A DNA stretch of 6,536 nucleotides, taken from positions 1-6,536 of the forward strand of contig CAUFXK010000094.1 in NCBI GenBank assembly GCA_959596495.1. The letters are read 5' to 3'. This document shows positions 1 through 4,963 of this stretch, one piece after another. The notes beneath the pieces are model-generated. The model worked only from the letters and a program-made list of their open reading frames with translations. It was not told where the DNA came from and ran no database searches. Positions within the stretch are counted from its first letter, which is position 1, and each line of letters starts with the position of its first letter. Source of the stretch: an uncultured Collinsella sp. Its GTDB lineage: Bacteria; Actinomycetota; Coriobacteriia; Coriobacteriales; Coriobacteriaceae. A program made the translations under genes and the position numbers.

Positions 1-779
1 GCGATCCCGCCGTGTGGTCCGGCCAGGCACCGATTTGCTTCCCGATTTGCGGAGGCTTGCGCGATAACAGCGCCATGACGTTCGCCGGGCATCATGTAAA
101 GCTCGCTCGCCACGGATTTGCGCGCAAACAGGAGTGGAAGCTGCTGAGCCAAAGCGAGAACGAGCTGACGATGTGCCTGGCTTCCGAGGATAACGCCGCG
201 CTGCTGAGCGATTATCCGTACCCGTTTAAGCTTGTCGCTCGTTATACGCTCGAGGGGGATGCCGTGCGCGTCTCTTATGAGGTGACCAACGAGGGAACCG
301 AGGACATGCCGTTCTTTATCGGTGGGCATCCCGGCTTTAGGTGCCCGCTCGATGAGGGCGAGGCCTATACGGACTACGAGTTGCGCTTTGAGAAGGATGA
401 GGCTGCGGAGCTCTGCACCGCCGTTCCTTCGACTGGCTTGATTGATGTGGACAGGCGCTCCAAGAACCCCATGGTGGGAAAGACGCTGCCCCTGTCGCAC
501 GAGCTCTTCGATTTTGCGGAGACCATCTTTGACGTACTCGAGAGTCGTCAGGTCACGCTTTCCAAGAAGGGGGAGGACAAGGGCGTCCGCCTGAGCTTTG
601 AGGGCTTTCCGTACCTCATTGTGTGGAGTAAGCCCGAGGGCGATTTTGTGGCAGTTGAACCCTGGGGCGGCCTCTCGACCTGCTCCGATGAGGACGACGT
701 ACTTGAGCATAAGCGCGGCTGCCTTGTCGCCAAGCCCAAGGAGACCATCGTTCGCTCGTTCACGATTGAGATTCTGTAA
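1..779 (+). CDS. Aldose 1-epimerase family protein, LacX-type (5' partial)
   Basis: This is a cytoplasmic mutarotase-like enzyme, expected to interconvert alpha and beta anomers of a hexose or hexose phosphate. The reading frame is open from the window edge (first full codon at 3). A GTG at 12 is not the likely start, because the residues before and after it (DPAVWSGQAPICFP) match the family's N-terminal W-x-G-x-x-P-x-x-FP stretch, so the first few dozen residues lie outside the window. Visible family motifs are HGFAR (codons near 112-126), GGHPGF (near 322-339), which supplies a conserved active-site histidine, and VAVEPWGG near the C-terminus, whose Glu matches the catalytic base region. 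It ends with TAA at 777-779. The kinase gene follows after 59 nt, suggesting one operon, and a lacX-lacC pairing is known from lactic acid bacteria lac operons. The family is well supported; the exact sugar is not known. Confidence 0.88.
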   Translation, partial: DPAVWSGQAPICFPICGGLRDNSAMTFAGHHVKLARHGFARKQEWKLLSQSENELTMCLASEDNAALLSDYPYPFKLVARYTLEGDAVRVSYEVTNEGTEDMPFFIGGHPGFRCPLDEGEAYTDYELRFEKDEAAELCTAVPSTGLIDVDRRSKNPMVGKTLPLSHELFDFAETIFDVLESRQVTLSKKGEDKGVRLSFEGFPYLIVWSKPEGDFVAVEPWGGLSTCSDEDDVLEHKRGCLVAKPKETIVRSFTIEIL

Positions 780-838
780 TTCCGTTTTGTCGACTCGTAT
801 CGCGAGGCACAAGGAGCCTGCGAGATAAGGAGCTAAAA

Positions 839-1774
839 ATGATCCTCACCGTTACGATGAACCCGTCTGTCGATACGCGCTATCAGCTCGATGAGCTCAT
901 TATCGACGACGTTAACCGTGTGACGCCCGAAAAGACCGCCGGCGGCAAGGGCCTCAACGTGGCCCGTGTGTTGGGCCAGCTGGGCGACGACGTTGTGGCA
1001 ACCGGTCTGCTCGGCGGCCACATGGGCGCCTACATGGCCGAGCTCATGGACGCCAACGGTATTAACAACGACTTTGTGCCCATCAAGGGCGAGACCCGCA
1101 TCTGCCTCAATATCCTTCATGCCGGCAACCAGACCGAGCTGCTCGAGAGCGGCCCGACAATTGCCCCCGAGGAGCTCGATGCCTTTACCGCCAAGTTTAC
1201 CGAGCTTGCGAGCAAGGCCGCTGTCGTTACCATTTCGGGTTCGCTGCCCCGCGGTGTCGAGGCGGACTACTATGCCAAGATCACGGGCATTGCCGAGAAC
1301 GCCGGCGCCAAGGTGTTGCTCGATACCTCGGGTGCTTCGCTCGAGGCTGCGCTCAAGTCTGAGGTCAAGCCCGAGCTGGTCAAGCCTAACCTGACCGAGA
1401 TTAACGGCCTTTTGGGCACGAGCTTTACCACCGACGATGTGGACGAGCTCCGCGCCGCGCTCGCCTCGGATGCTCGCTTCTCCGATATTCCCTGGGTCGT
1501 CGTATCCATGGGCGCTGCCGGCTCCGTTGGCTTCCATAACGGCCGTGCATTCCGCGCCAAGACCCCCGATATCCCCGCCGTTAACGCTACGGGCTCTGGC
1601 GACTCCACTATCGCGGGCTTCGCGCACGCCATCGCAGCCGGCGCGGATGACGAGACGGTGCTGCGTACCGCCAACACCTGCGGCAAGCTCAACGCCATGG
1701 ATCCCATGACTGGCCACTTGGTTATGGATCGTTGGGACGAGGTCTACAACGGCGTTGTCGTGACCGAGCTGTAA
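839..1774 (+). CDS. lacC: PfkB-family hexose-phosphate kinase (tagatose-6-phosphate kinase / 1-phosphofructokinase type)
   Basis: This is an ATP-dependent cytoplasmic kinase of the ribokinase/PfkB superfamily. It should phosphorylate tagatose-6-phosphate or fructose-1-phosphate to a bisphosphate that enters lower glycolysis. The protein is 311 residues, normal for the LacC/FruK group. The N-terminal VTMNPSVD (residues 5-12) and GGKGLNVA (35-42) are the first PfkB signature and substrate site. GSGD (252-255) is the second signature, with Asp255 as the likely catalytic base. The N-terminal spacing and the NRV...KTAGGKGLNV pattern resemble LacC more than FruK, but the two cannot be separated safely by eye. 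The ATG at 839 has a good ribosome binding site, AAGGAG at 827-832, six bases upstream. The preceding gene is a LacX-like epimerase, which favours a LacC-type role in a galactose, tagatose or amino-sugar pathway. Confidence 0.9.
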   Translation: MILTVTMNPSVDTRYQLDELIIDDVNRVTPEKTAGGKGLNVARVLGQLGDDVVATGLLGGHMGAYMAELMDANGINNDFVPIKGETRICLNILHAGNQTELLESGPTIAPEELDAFTAKFTELASKAAVVTISGSLPRGVEADYYAKITGIAENAGAKVLLDTSGASLEAALKSEVKPELVKPNLTEINGLLGTSFTTDDVDELRAALASDARFSDIPWVVVSMGAAGSVGFHNGRAFRAKTPDIPAVNATGSGDSTIAGFAHAIAAGADDETVLRTANTCGKLNAMDPMTGHLVMDRWDEVYNGVVVTEL

Positions 1775-1817
1775 GAGCTTGTGCCGCGGCCCCGGTATCG
1801 GTTGCTTGCCTGTGGTT

Positions 1818-1946
1818 AGAGCCGATGACAAGTGCGGTAGCATTATGCCGGGGCGCGACGCCGACTTTGTCGTGTTCAATCCCGACCTTAGCCTGGTCGA
1901 GACGTATGTGGGTGGCAACAGCGTCGGTAACGTGTTTGCCGAGTAG
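1818..1946 (+). pseudogene. nagA: 3' remnant of N-acetylglucosamine-6-phosphate deacetylase gene
   Basis: The gap between the kinase and the YhcH gene is not neutral spacer. In the frame that includes 1824-1826, it encodes about 40 residues beginning RADDKCGSIMPGRDADFVVF and continuing to SVGNVFAE, ending in TAG at 1944-1946. The pattern GSI-x-PG-x-DADFVVF followed by a T-x-V-G-G-like strand is the standard C-terminal beta-sandwich end of NagA-type amidohydrolases. No start codon, ribosome binding site or upstream catalytic domain precedes it: the sequence from the kinase stop at 1774 to about 1817 does not read as NagA. The remnant therefore looks like the tail left after deletion or recombination. 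The intact enzyme converts GlcNAc-6-phosphate to glucosamine-6-phosphate, which fits the sugar-catabolic surroundings. Assignment rests on motif recognition over a short stretch. Confidence 0.72.
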
Positions 1947-1978
1947 CCGCCAAAGAAACGATCCGAGAGGGGATTTAG

Positions 1979-2452
1979 ATGATTTACGGTGCACTGGGCG
2001 ATATCGAGGAATACCGCGGAATGCTCAAGGGCCTCGACGTGCTGATTGACTGGCTCGAGGAGAACGACCCGGCGGAGCTCGAGGTCGGCAGCCATCCGAT
2101 TCTGGGCGACAAGGTCTTTGCGAACGTCATGGCTCCCACGACGCGTCCCGAGGCCGAGGCTCACTACGAGACGCATCAGCGCTATCACGACTTGCAGATT
2201 GACGTCAAGGGTCGTGAGGCCTTTAAGGTTGCCACGGGCAGCCTGACGCTGGTCCAGGAGTTTGACGAGAAGGACGACTACGACCTGGTCGATTCCGACG
2301 CCTCGATCGCCGGCGATCTTGCCGACGACAAATTCGCGCTGTTCGTTGCCGGCGAGCCCCACATGCCCACGCTCGAGTTCCCGGGAGATGGCGCACAGCC
2401 GGTCAAGAAGATCTGCTTTAAGTTGCTTGCCGACGCCTACTGGGAGGAGTAG
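1979..2452 (+). CDS. YhcH/YjgK/YiaL family protein (DUF386)
   Basis: This is a 157-residue cupin-like cytoplasmic protein of the YhcH/YjgK/YiaL family. Members sit in sialic acid, uronate and beta-galactoside loci; E. coli YhcH (NanQ) is linked to sialic acid anomer conversion, and EbgC is a beta-galactosidase partner. Family hallmarks are the N-terminal MIYGALGDI, the metal-site stretch YETHQRYHDLQID (Glu64, His66, His70, Asp71, Gln73), and GEPHMP with His128, a further likely metal ligand. Length is typical. The start ATG at 1979 is preceded by GAGAGGGGA (1965-1973) at five bases. It follows a nagA remnant, so its original partner may have been an amino-sugar pathway. A strong terminator begins about 60 bases after the stop, making this the last gene of the operon. 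The molecular substrate here is inferred from relatives only. Confidence 0.92.
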   Translation: MIYGALGDIEEYRGMLKGLDVLIDWLEENDPAELEVGSHPILGDKVFANVMAPTTRPEAEAHYETHQRYHDLQIDVKGREAFKVATGSLTLVQEFDEKDDYDLVDSDASIAGDLADDKFALFVAGEPHMPTLEFPGDGAQPVKKICFKLLADAYWEE

Positions 2453-2483
2453 CGAGCTGCTCGGCTGAGCTGTTCGTCTGATG

Positions 2484-2509
2484 GCGTGATTCCCCTAGGG
2501 AAATCACGC
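2484..2509 (+). repeat. First hairpin of a doubled CCCTAGGG motif
   Basis: GCGTGATT (2484-2491) pairs with AATCACGC (2502-2509) around CCCCTAGGGA. The segment CCCTAGGGAAATCACG (2493-2508) recurs exactly at 2533-2548 inside the next hairpin. It lies just upstream of the terminator and lacks its own T-tract, so it may be an accessory stem or a competing fold. Confidence 0.6.
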
Positions 2510-2514
2510 TAGGA

Positions 2515-2570
2515 CCCCGCCAAACGGGTTTTCCCTAGGGAAATCACGTTTGGCGGGGTTTTCTGTTTTT
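2515..2570 (+). terminator. Intrinsic terminator after the YhcH gene
   Basis: CCCCGCCAAACG (2515-2526) pairs perfectly over 12 bp with CGTTTGGCGGGG (2547-2558), followed by TTTTCTGTTTTT (2559-2570). The loop carries the 14-bp palindrome TTTCCCTAGGGAAA (2530-2543). The T-tract is on the + strand only, so it ends the sugar operon before the convergent gene that finishes at 2588. Confidence 0.93.
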
Positions 2571-2587
2571 GAATAGGGAAGCCTCAT

Positions 2588-2953
2588 TTATTTGCGAAGA
2601 ACATCGGCTAGCCGCAGGATTGAAATCATCGACCGATAAGTGAGTTCCACTTTTTCGCCCGCAAGCAGTCGTTTCGAGCCAATCTCATCTAGCCCCACAA
2701 GCCGAGAAAACAGCGGGCCGCTCATCGTGCCATCGTCAATTGATTCCCTTATGGTCTTCAAAACGTCCGTATCATGAAGCGACGCCGAGCTGTAGGGGGC
2801 AACACGAGCGGAACTCTCAATTAACGACGAGACAAAAGGATGGAGATGCTTTGGACATAGTCCATCAAACACCACATCCCCATTGTCGTTCGAGCCGACC
2901 AGGCGCCAACTATAATGATCGACCCAGCCGTCTCCGTCATATATGGTGTCCAT
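2588..2953 (-). CDS. Hypothetical protein, 121 aa
   Basis: I do not recognise this family. The ATG at 2953 is chosen because GGGAAG (complement of 2960-2965) lies six bases before it and because it begins 14 nt after the stop of the upstream interrupted gene, as in a two-gene transcript. The same frame is open further upstream to 3076 with TTG and ATG codons, but that stretch overlaps the other gene and lacks a better ribosome site. The protein starts MDTIYDGDGWVDHYSWRLV, has no signal peptide or membrane segment, and is mildly acidic in the first half. The last 45 residues (from SGPLFSRL to the terminal ADVLRK) look helical and amphipathic, loosely like a helix-turn-helix repressor end; that resemblance is weak. 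Its base composition is lower in GC than the flanking metabolic genes, suggesting acquisition. It converges on the sugar operon terminator. Confidence 0.6.
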   Translation of the reverse strand: MDTIYDGDGWVDHYSWRLVGSNDNGDVVFDGLCPKHLHPFVSSLIESSARVAPYSSASLHDTDVLKTIRESIDDGTMSGPLFSRLVGLDEIGSKRLLAGEKVELTYRSMISILRLADVLRK

Positions 2954-2967
2954 GAGCAACTTCCCGT

Positions 2968-3477
2968 CTAGAGAGAGAAACCTATTTGGACATCGGGGCG
3001 CAAGACCGCAATCCATATCGGGCCTGCAGTAGCTCCAACCCAACGCACCACATAGGTTCCCTTTCGTACATGTGTATCAATCTGCCCCGAAATGCCGGTG
3101 AATGCAATTCCAGACCCGTTTGTCGGATAGCAATCGACGTATTTTTGTTTTCCGCTCACAACCTTGTATAGATATATCGTTCCAGCAAAAGAGAAGGGAT
3201 CGTTCGCAATTTTGTCCGGAAGAACTTGCCACCTCAAAATCCCGCTACCAATATGGTCAAGCTTGACCGTTCCGCCGTCCCCCTCAAAAGTGGCAAGGGG
3301 ATTTACCCCAGACTGAGAGTCGGCATCGCCCTCCTTAGCAGTTATCAGCAGGCTGCCCGTATAAGACTGCTAAGGCTCACCTTCAGGACAGACAGCCTCG
3401 GCCCAAGAAGGGCCACTCAGGCAGAACAGTCCGAGCAGCATCAATACCAACAAAAGAAAACCCTTAGTTCTTTTCAT
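2968..3477 (-). pseudogene. Secreted protein gene interrupted by an in-frame TAG
   Basis: From ATG at 3477 the frame reads MKRTKGFLLLVLMLLGLF and on through SGPSWAEA, a textbook Sec signal peptide: basic n-region, about 17 hydrophobic residues, and a likely signal peptidase I site after SWA or AEA. At codon 36 (3370-3372) there is a TAG stop. The same frame then stays open for 133 codons to TAG at 2968-2970. The second part is beta-rich, with YTGSLLITAKEG near its start, TIYLYKVVSGKQKYVDCYP in the middle and a WVGATAGPIWIAV-like segment late, and looks like an exported domain. GGGG about eight bases before the ATG can serve as ribosome site. The parts share frame exactly, so a single nonsense change (for example from CAG or TAC) explains the break. 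Readthrough or a sequencing error are alternatives. I recognise no family. A TTG at 3237 could in principle start a shorter cytoplasmic product, but it lacks support. Confidence 0.68.
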
Positions 3478-3699
3478 CTATATCCCCAATGCCTCTCGAC
3501 ATTTGTATATTGTGACCATTTTAGATCTATATGGCCAATTCGAGCCCTCACCATGGCAATTGTTGCAGCTGGGTTTCTTTTTATTAGAATTTCACTTCGG
3601 TAAATCCCCGCCCCTAAGCATTAAACCCGAAGTCCACCGAGTGGGCCGCTGTTGACGTGGCGATGCTTGGATTGGCGCGCACGCACTCAAAATCGGCAA

Positions 3700-3723
3700 C
3701 AAAAAAGCCGCCCGAAGGCGGCT
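3700..3723 (-). terminator. Intrinsic terminator of the tRNA-Thr gene
   Basis: Read on the - strand, AGCCGCC (3723-3717), a TTCG tetraloop (3716-3713) and GGCGGCT (3712-3706) form a perfect 7-bp stem followed directly by a run of T (3706-3701). It starts about 12 bases after the tRNA's CCA end, so it terminates the tRNA transcript. Confidence 0.93.
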
Positions 3724-3734
3724 ATCTTGTGCAA

Positions 3735-3810
3735 TGGAGCCAGCGACCGGGCTCGAACCGGTGACCCCCGCTTTACGAGAGCGGTGCTCTACCAACTGAG
3801 CTACGCTGGC
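3735..3810 (-). tRNA. tRNA-Thr, anticodon CGU
   Basis: The - strand folds as a complete cloverleaf. The acceptor stem is GCCAGCG (3810-3804) with CGCTGGC (3745-3739). The D arm is GCTC...GAGC with AGTTGGTA in the loop. The anticodon stem CCGCT/AGCGG encloses the loop CTCGTAA. The T arm ACCGG/CCGGT encloses TTCGAGC. The discriminator is T and CCA is encoded (3737-3735). The anticodon CGT (complement of 3775-3777) reads ACG, threonine. It is a single-gene unit with its own terminator and likely promoter. tRNA 3' ends are common integration sites, and a low-GC pair of genes lies downstream, but I found no repeated copy of the tRNA end in the window. Confidence 0.97.
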
Positions 3811-3820
3811 GGCCATATGA

Positions 3821-3839
3821 TGACGCAACTGAGGCGTCA
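3821..3839 (-). other. Hairpin in the tRNA-Thr 5' leader
   Basis: TGACGC (3839-3834 read on the - strand) and GCGTCA (3826-3821) can pair around a seven-base loop, ending ten bases before the tRNA acceptor stem. In the transcript this would place a short stem just ahead of the RNase P cleavage site. Confidence 0.4.
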
Positions 3840-3849
3840 ACGGCTGTCT

Positions 3850-3878
3850 ATGATACGGGACATCGCACATCCGCGCAA
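3850..3878 (-). promoter_or_regulatory. Probable sigma-70-type promoter for tRNA-Thr
   Basis: On the - strand TTGCGC (3878-3873) is followed after exactly 17 bases by TATCAT (3855-3850). This would start transcription about 30-35 bases before the tRNA, leaving a leader for RNase P removal. The spacing is ideal, but the boxes match consensus only partly. Confidence 0.45.
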
Positions 3879-3902
3879 GTGTTCTGACGGCTTTTCTCAC
3901 TT

Positions 3903-3920
3903 TAAATGCACTAAATGCAC
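3903..3920 (+). repeat. Tandem 9-bp direct repeat upstream of the IIB gene
   Basis: TAAATGCAC occurs twice in direct succession (3903-3911 and 3912-3920), followed by TAATATTAG. The block is AT-rich against its surroundings and sits 106 bp before the IIB start, between the divergent tRNA and IIB genes. It could be an operator next to a TAATAT -10 element (3921-3926), but no convincing -35 box is visible. Confidence 0.45.
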
Positions 3921-4026
3921 TAATATTAGAGGCGTGATGTCTGCAGTGCCCATTTGTTACTTGACCTGCTGTTGAGTTGGTGGCCGACGTCCCGCTCGTA
4001 TGGGTCTCAAACAGAATGGGGCAGCC

Positions 4027-4509
4027 ATGGCTCAACCCAAGATCCTTCTCACGCGTATCGATGACCGTTTCATTTACGGGCAAGACGTTGAGCTGTGGAA
4101 CGAAGCCGTGGGTTCCAATCTTGTCTTAATCGTCAACGATGAGATCGCGGCGGATTCGTGCCAATGGGCACCCATGAGGGTGGCGGCGCCAGAAGGCGTT
4201 TGGACGCGGTTTTTCTCGGTGCAAAGGACTATCGACATCATTTATACCGCAACGCCGCGCCAATGGATTCTCATCATGGTGGCGTCGCCCACGGATGCAC
4301 TCGCGCTGGTTAAGGGCGGTGTGCCAATAACCAAGATCAGCATCGGCCATATGCGGGCGAGGGAGGGCAAGCGCTCTGCAACGCCTGCCATTGCCGTAGA
4401 CGATACGGACATCGCCGCCTTCAAAGAGTTGCAAAAGCTCGGCATAGAGCTAGAAATCCGTTATCTCCCCGGCTCCGACCCCGATCCCATCGAGAACCTG
4501 CTCACGTGA
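4027..4509 (+). CDS. PTS mannose/fructose/sorbose-family IIB protein with Tyr at the phospho-His position
   Basis: Mannose-family IIB proteins accept phosphate from IIA on a histidine and pass it to the incoming sugar at the IIC/IID permease. The 160-residue length fits a stand-alone IIB domain. The N-terminal LLTRIDDRFIYGQ (residues 7-19) aligns with the family's VRIDDRLIHGQV, and Trp24 follows as usual. GHMRAREGK later matches the family's conserved G-G-M-H-x-R-x-G-K loop. At residue 17, where the phosphorylated His should be, the codon is TAC (Tyr, 4075-4077), one base from a His codon. The following Val is Asp20. I start at ATG 4027 because GGGG precedes it at five bases and homologous proteins begin there; ATG 4000 lacks a ribosome site. 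No IIA, IIC or IID gene adjoins it. It may be a non-phosphorylated regulator or a decaying gene; the frame is otherwise intact. Confidence 0.82.
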   Translation: MAQPKILLTRIDDRFIYGQDVELWNEAVGSNLVLIVNDEIAADSCQWAPMRVAAPEGVWTRFFSVQRTIDIIYTATPRQWILIMVASPTDALALVKGGVPITKISIGHMRAREGKRSATPAIAVDDTDIAAFKELQKLGIELEIRYLPGSDPDPIENLLT

Positions 4510-4578
4510 TTACCTGGGGGCGGAGGAAAACGGATCGTATTTTCCCGTGGAGGAGCGGCGAGATGCCCTCGGCCAGGA

Positions 4579-4724
4579 ATTGGGGCCATCTACTACTTTT
4601 GGTCGCTTACCTCGAAGCACGATGAAAATCGCAATATTAAAACTGCAGGTAGCGAACGTGCGATTTTTGAAAATAGGGGCGTATGGTCAGGGGTGCGGGA
4701 GTAAAAGTAGTAGATGGGCGCAAT
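4579..4724. mobile_element. MITE-like or structured intergenic element with 22-bp inverted ends
   Basis: The ends are inverted repeats: 4579-4600 against 4703-4724, with 20 of 22 positions matching. The inner 15 are perfect: CCATCTACTACTTTT at 4586-4600 and AAAAGTAGTAGATGG at 4703-4717. Inside are nested inverted pairs: TCGCTTACCT (4603-4612) with AGGTAGCGA (4647-4655, one bulge), and AAAATCGCA (4625-4633) with TGCGATTTT (4659-4667). The 146-bp unit has no convincing gene. It could be a non-autonomous transposable element or a family of structured intergenic repeats; no clear target-site duplication is visible. Confidence 0.62.
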
Positions 4725-4773
4725 CTGTAGCGCGCCGATTTCAGGCATGTTGGCACATGTGTCGGAGCTATGA

Positions 4774-4816
4774 AAAGAGTGTCCCTTTCGACTAGTCTTT
4801 TAGAACGTCAATGACT
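4774..4816 (+). repeat. Flanking repeat, copy A (upstream of ATPase gene)
   Basis: This 43-bp stretch, beginning AAAGAGTGTCCC and containing CGACTAGTC, aligns with 6310-6356 as a direct repeat with a few substitutions and short gaps. Its palindromic core GACTAGTC is at 4790-4797. It lies about 150 bp before the ATPase start; the partner copy lies about 80 bp after its stop. Confidence 0.65.
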
Positions 4817-4861
4817 GCACCACAGCTTAAGCCGTTCGCAAAAATGGCTCCTAAATCTGTT

Positions 4862-4939
4862 TCGTTAATTGAATTGCGCAAACATGGTTAATCAGAGAAC
4901 CGAAATTTGGCTAAATGTAAACTGTAAATTTGGTTAAAC
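4862..4939 (+). promoter_or_regulatory. 23-bp-phased TGGYTAA motifs upstream of the ATPase gene
   Basis: TGGTTAA at 4885, TGGCTAA at 4908 and TGGTTAA at 4931 start exactly 23 bp apart, and TCGTTAA at 4862 continues the phase with one mismatch. The longer consensus AAAYWTGGYTAAWY covers 4880-4893, 4903-4916 and 4926-4939. The region is AT-rich and ends about 25 bp before the start codon, so it is probably an operator array for the gene, possibly autoregulatory. Binding protein unknown. Confidence 0.58.
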
Positions 4940-4963
4940 GCGCTGGTAGCAATGGTGATTAAT

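Noticed and set aside
833..2362. A 509-codon open frame on the - strand across the kinase and YhcH genes
   Set aside because: It is the antisense shadow of two well-recognised genes in GC-rich DNA, with low-complexity Gly/Leu/Val composition and no family motif.
2484..2558. CRISPR-like short repeats
   Set aside because: Only two copies, nested in hairpins, with no regular spacers.
3043..3076. Longer N-terminus for the 121-residue protein
   Set aside because: The extra codons overlap the upstream gene, start with TTG or lack a ribosome site, while ATG 2953 has suitable spacing after the upstream stop.
3370..3372. The TAG as a pyrrolysine codon
   Set aside because: No pyl genes or related context are visible, and a nonsense mutation is far simpler in this lineage.
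3226..3603. A 125-codon + strand open frame
   Set aside because: It lies antisense to the signal-peptide gene, lacks a ribosome binding site, and shows no recognisable domain.
3815..3840. TTGACG with TATGGC at 17-bp spacing as tRNA promoter (- strand)
   Set aside because: The -10 box would end almost at the first tRNA base, leaving no room for a start site upstream of the mature tRNA.
4547..4795. An 82-codon + strand open frame
   Set aside because: It runs through the inverted-repeat element and into repeat copy A, so its coding appearance comes from repeat DNA; no protein motif is visible.
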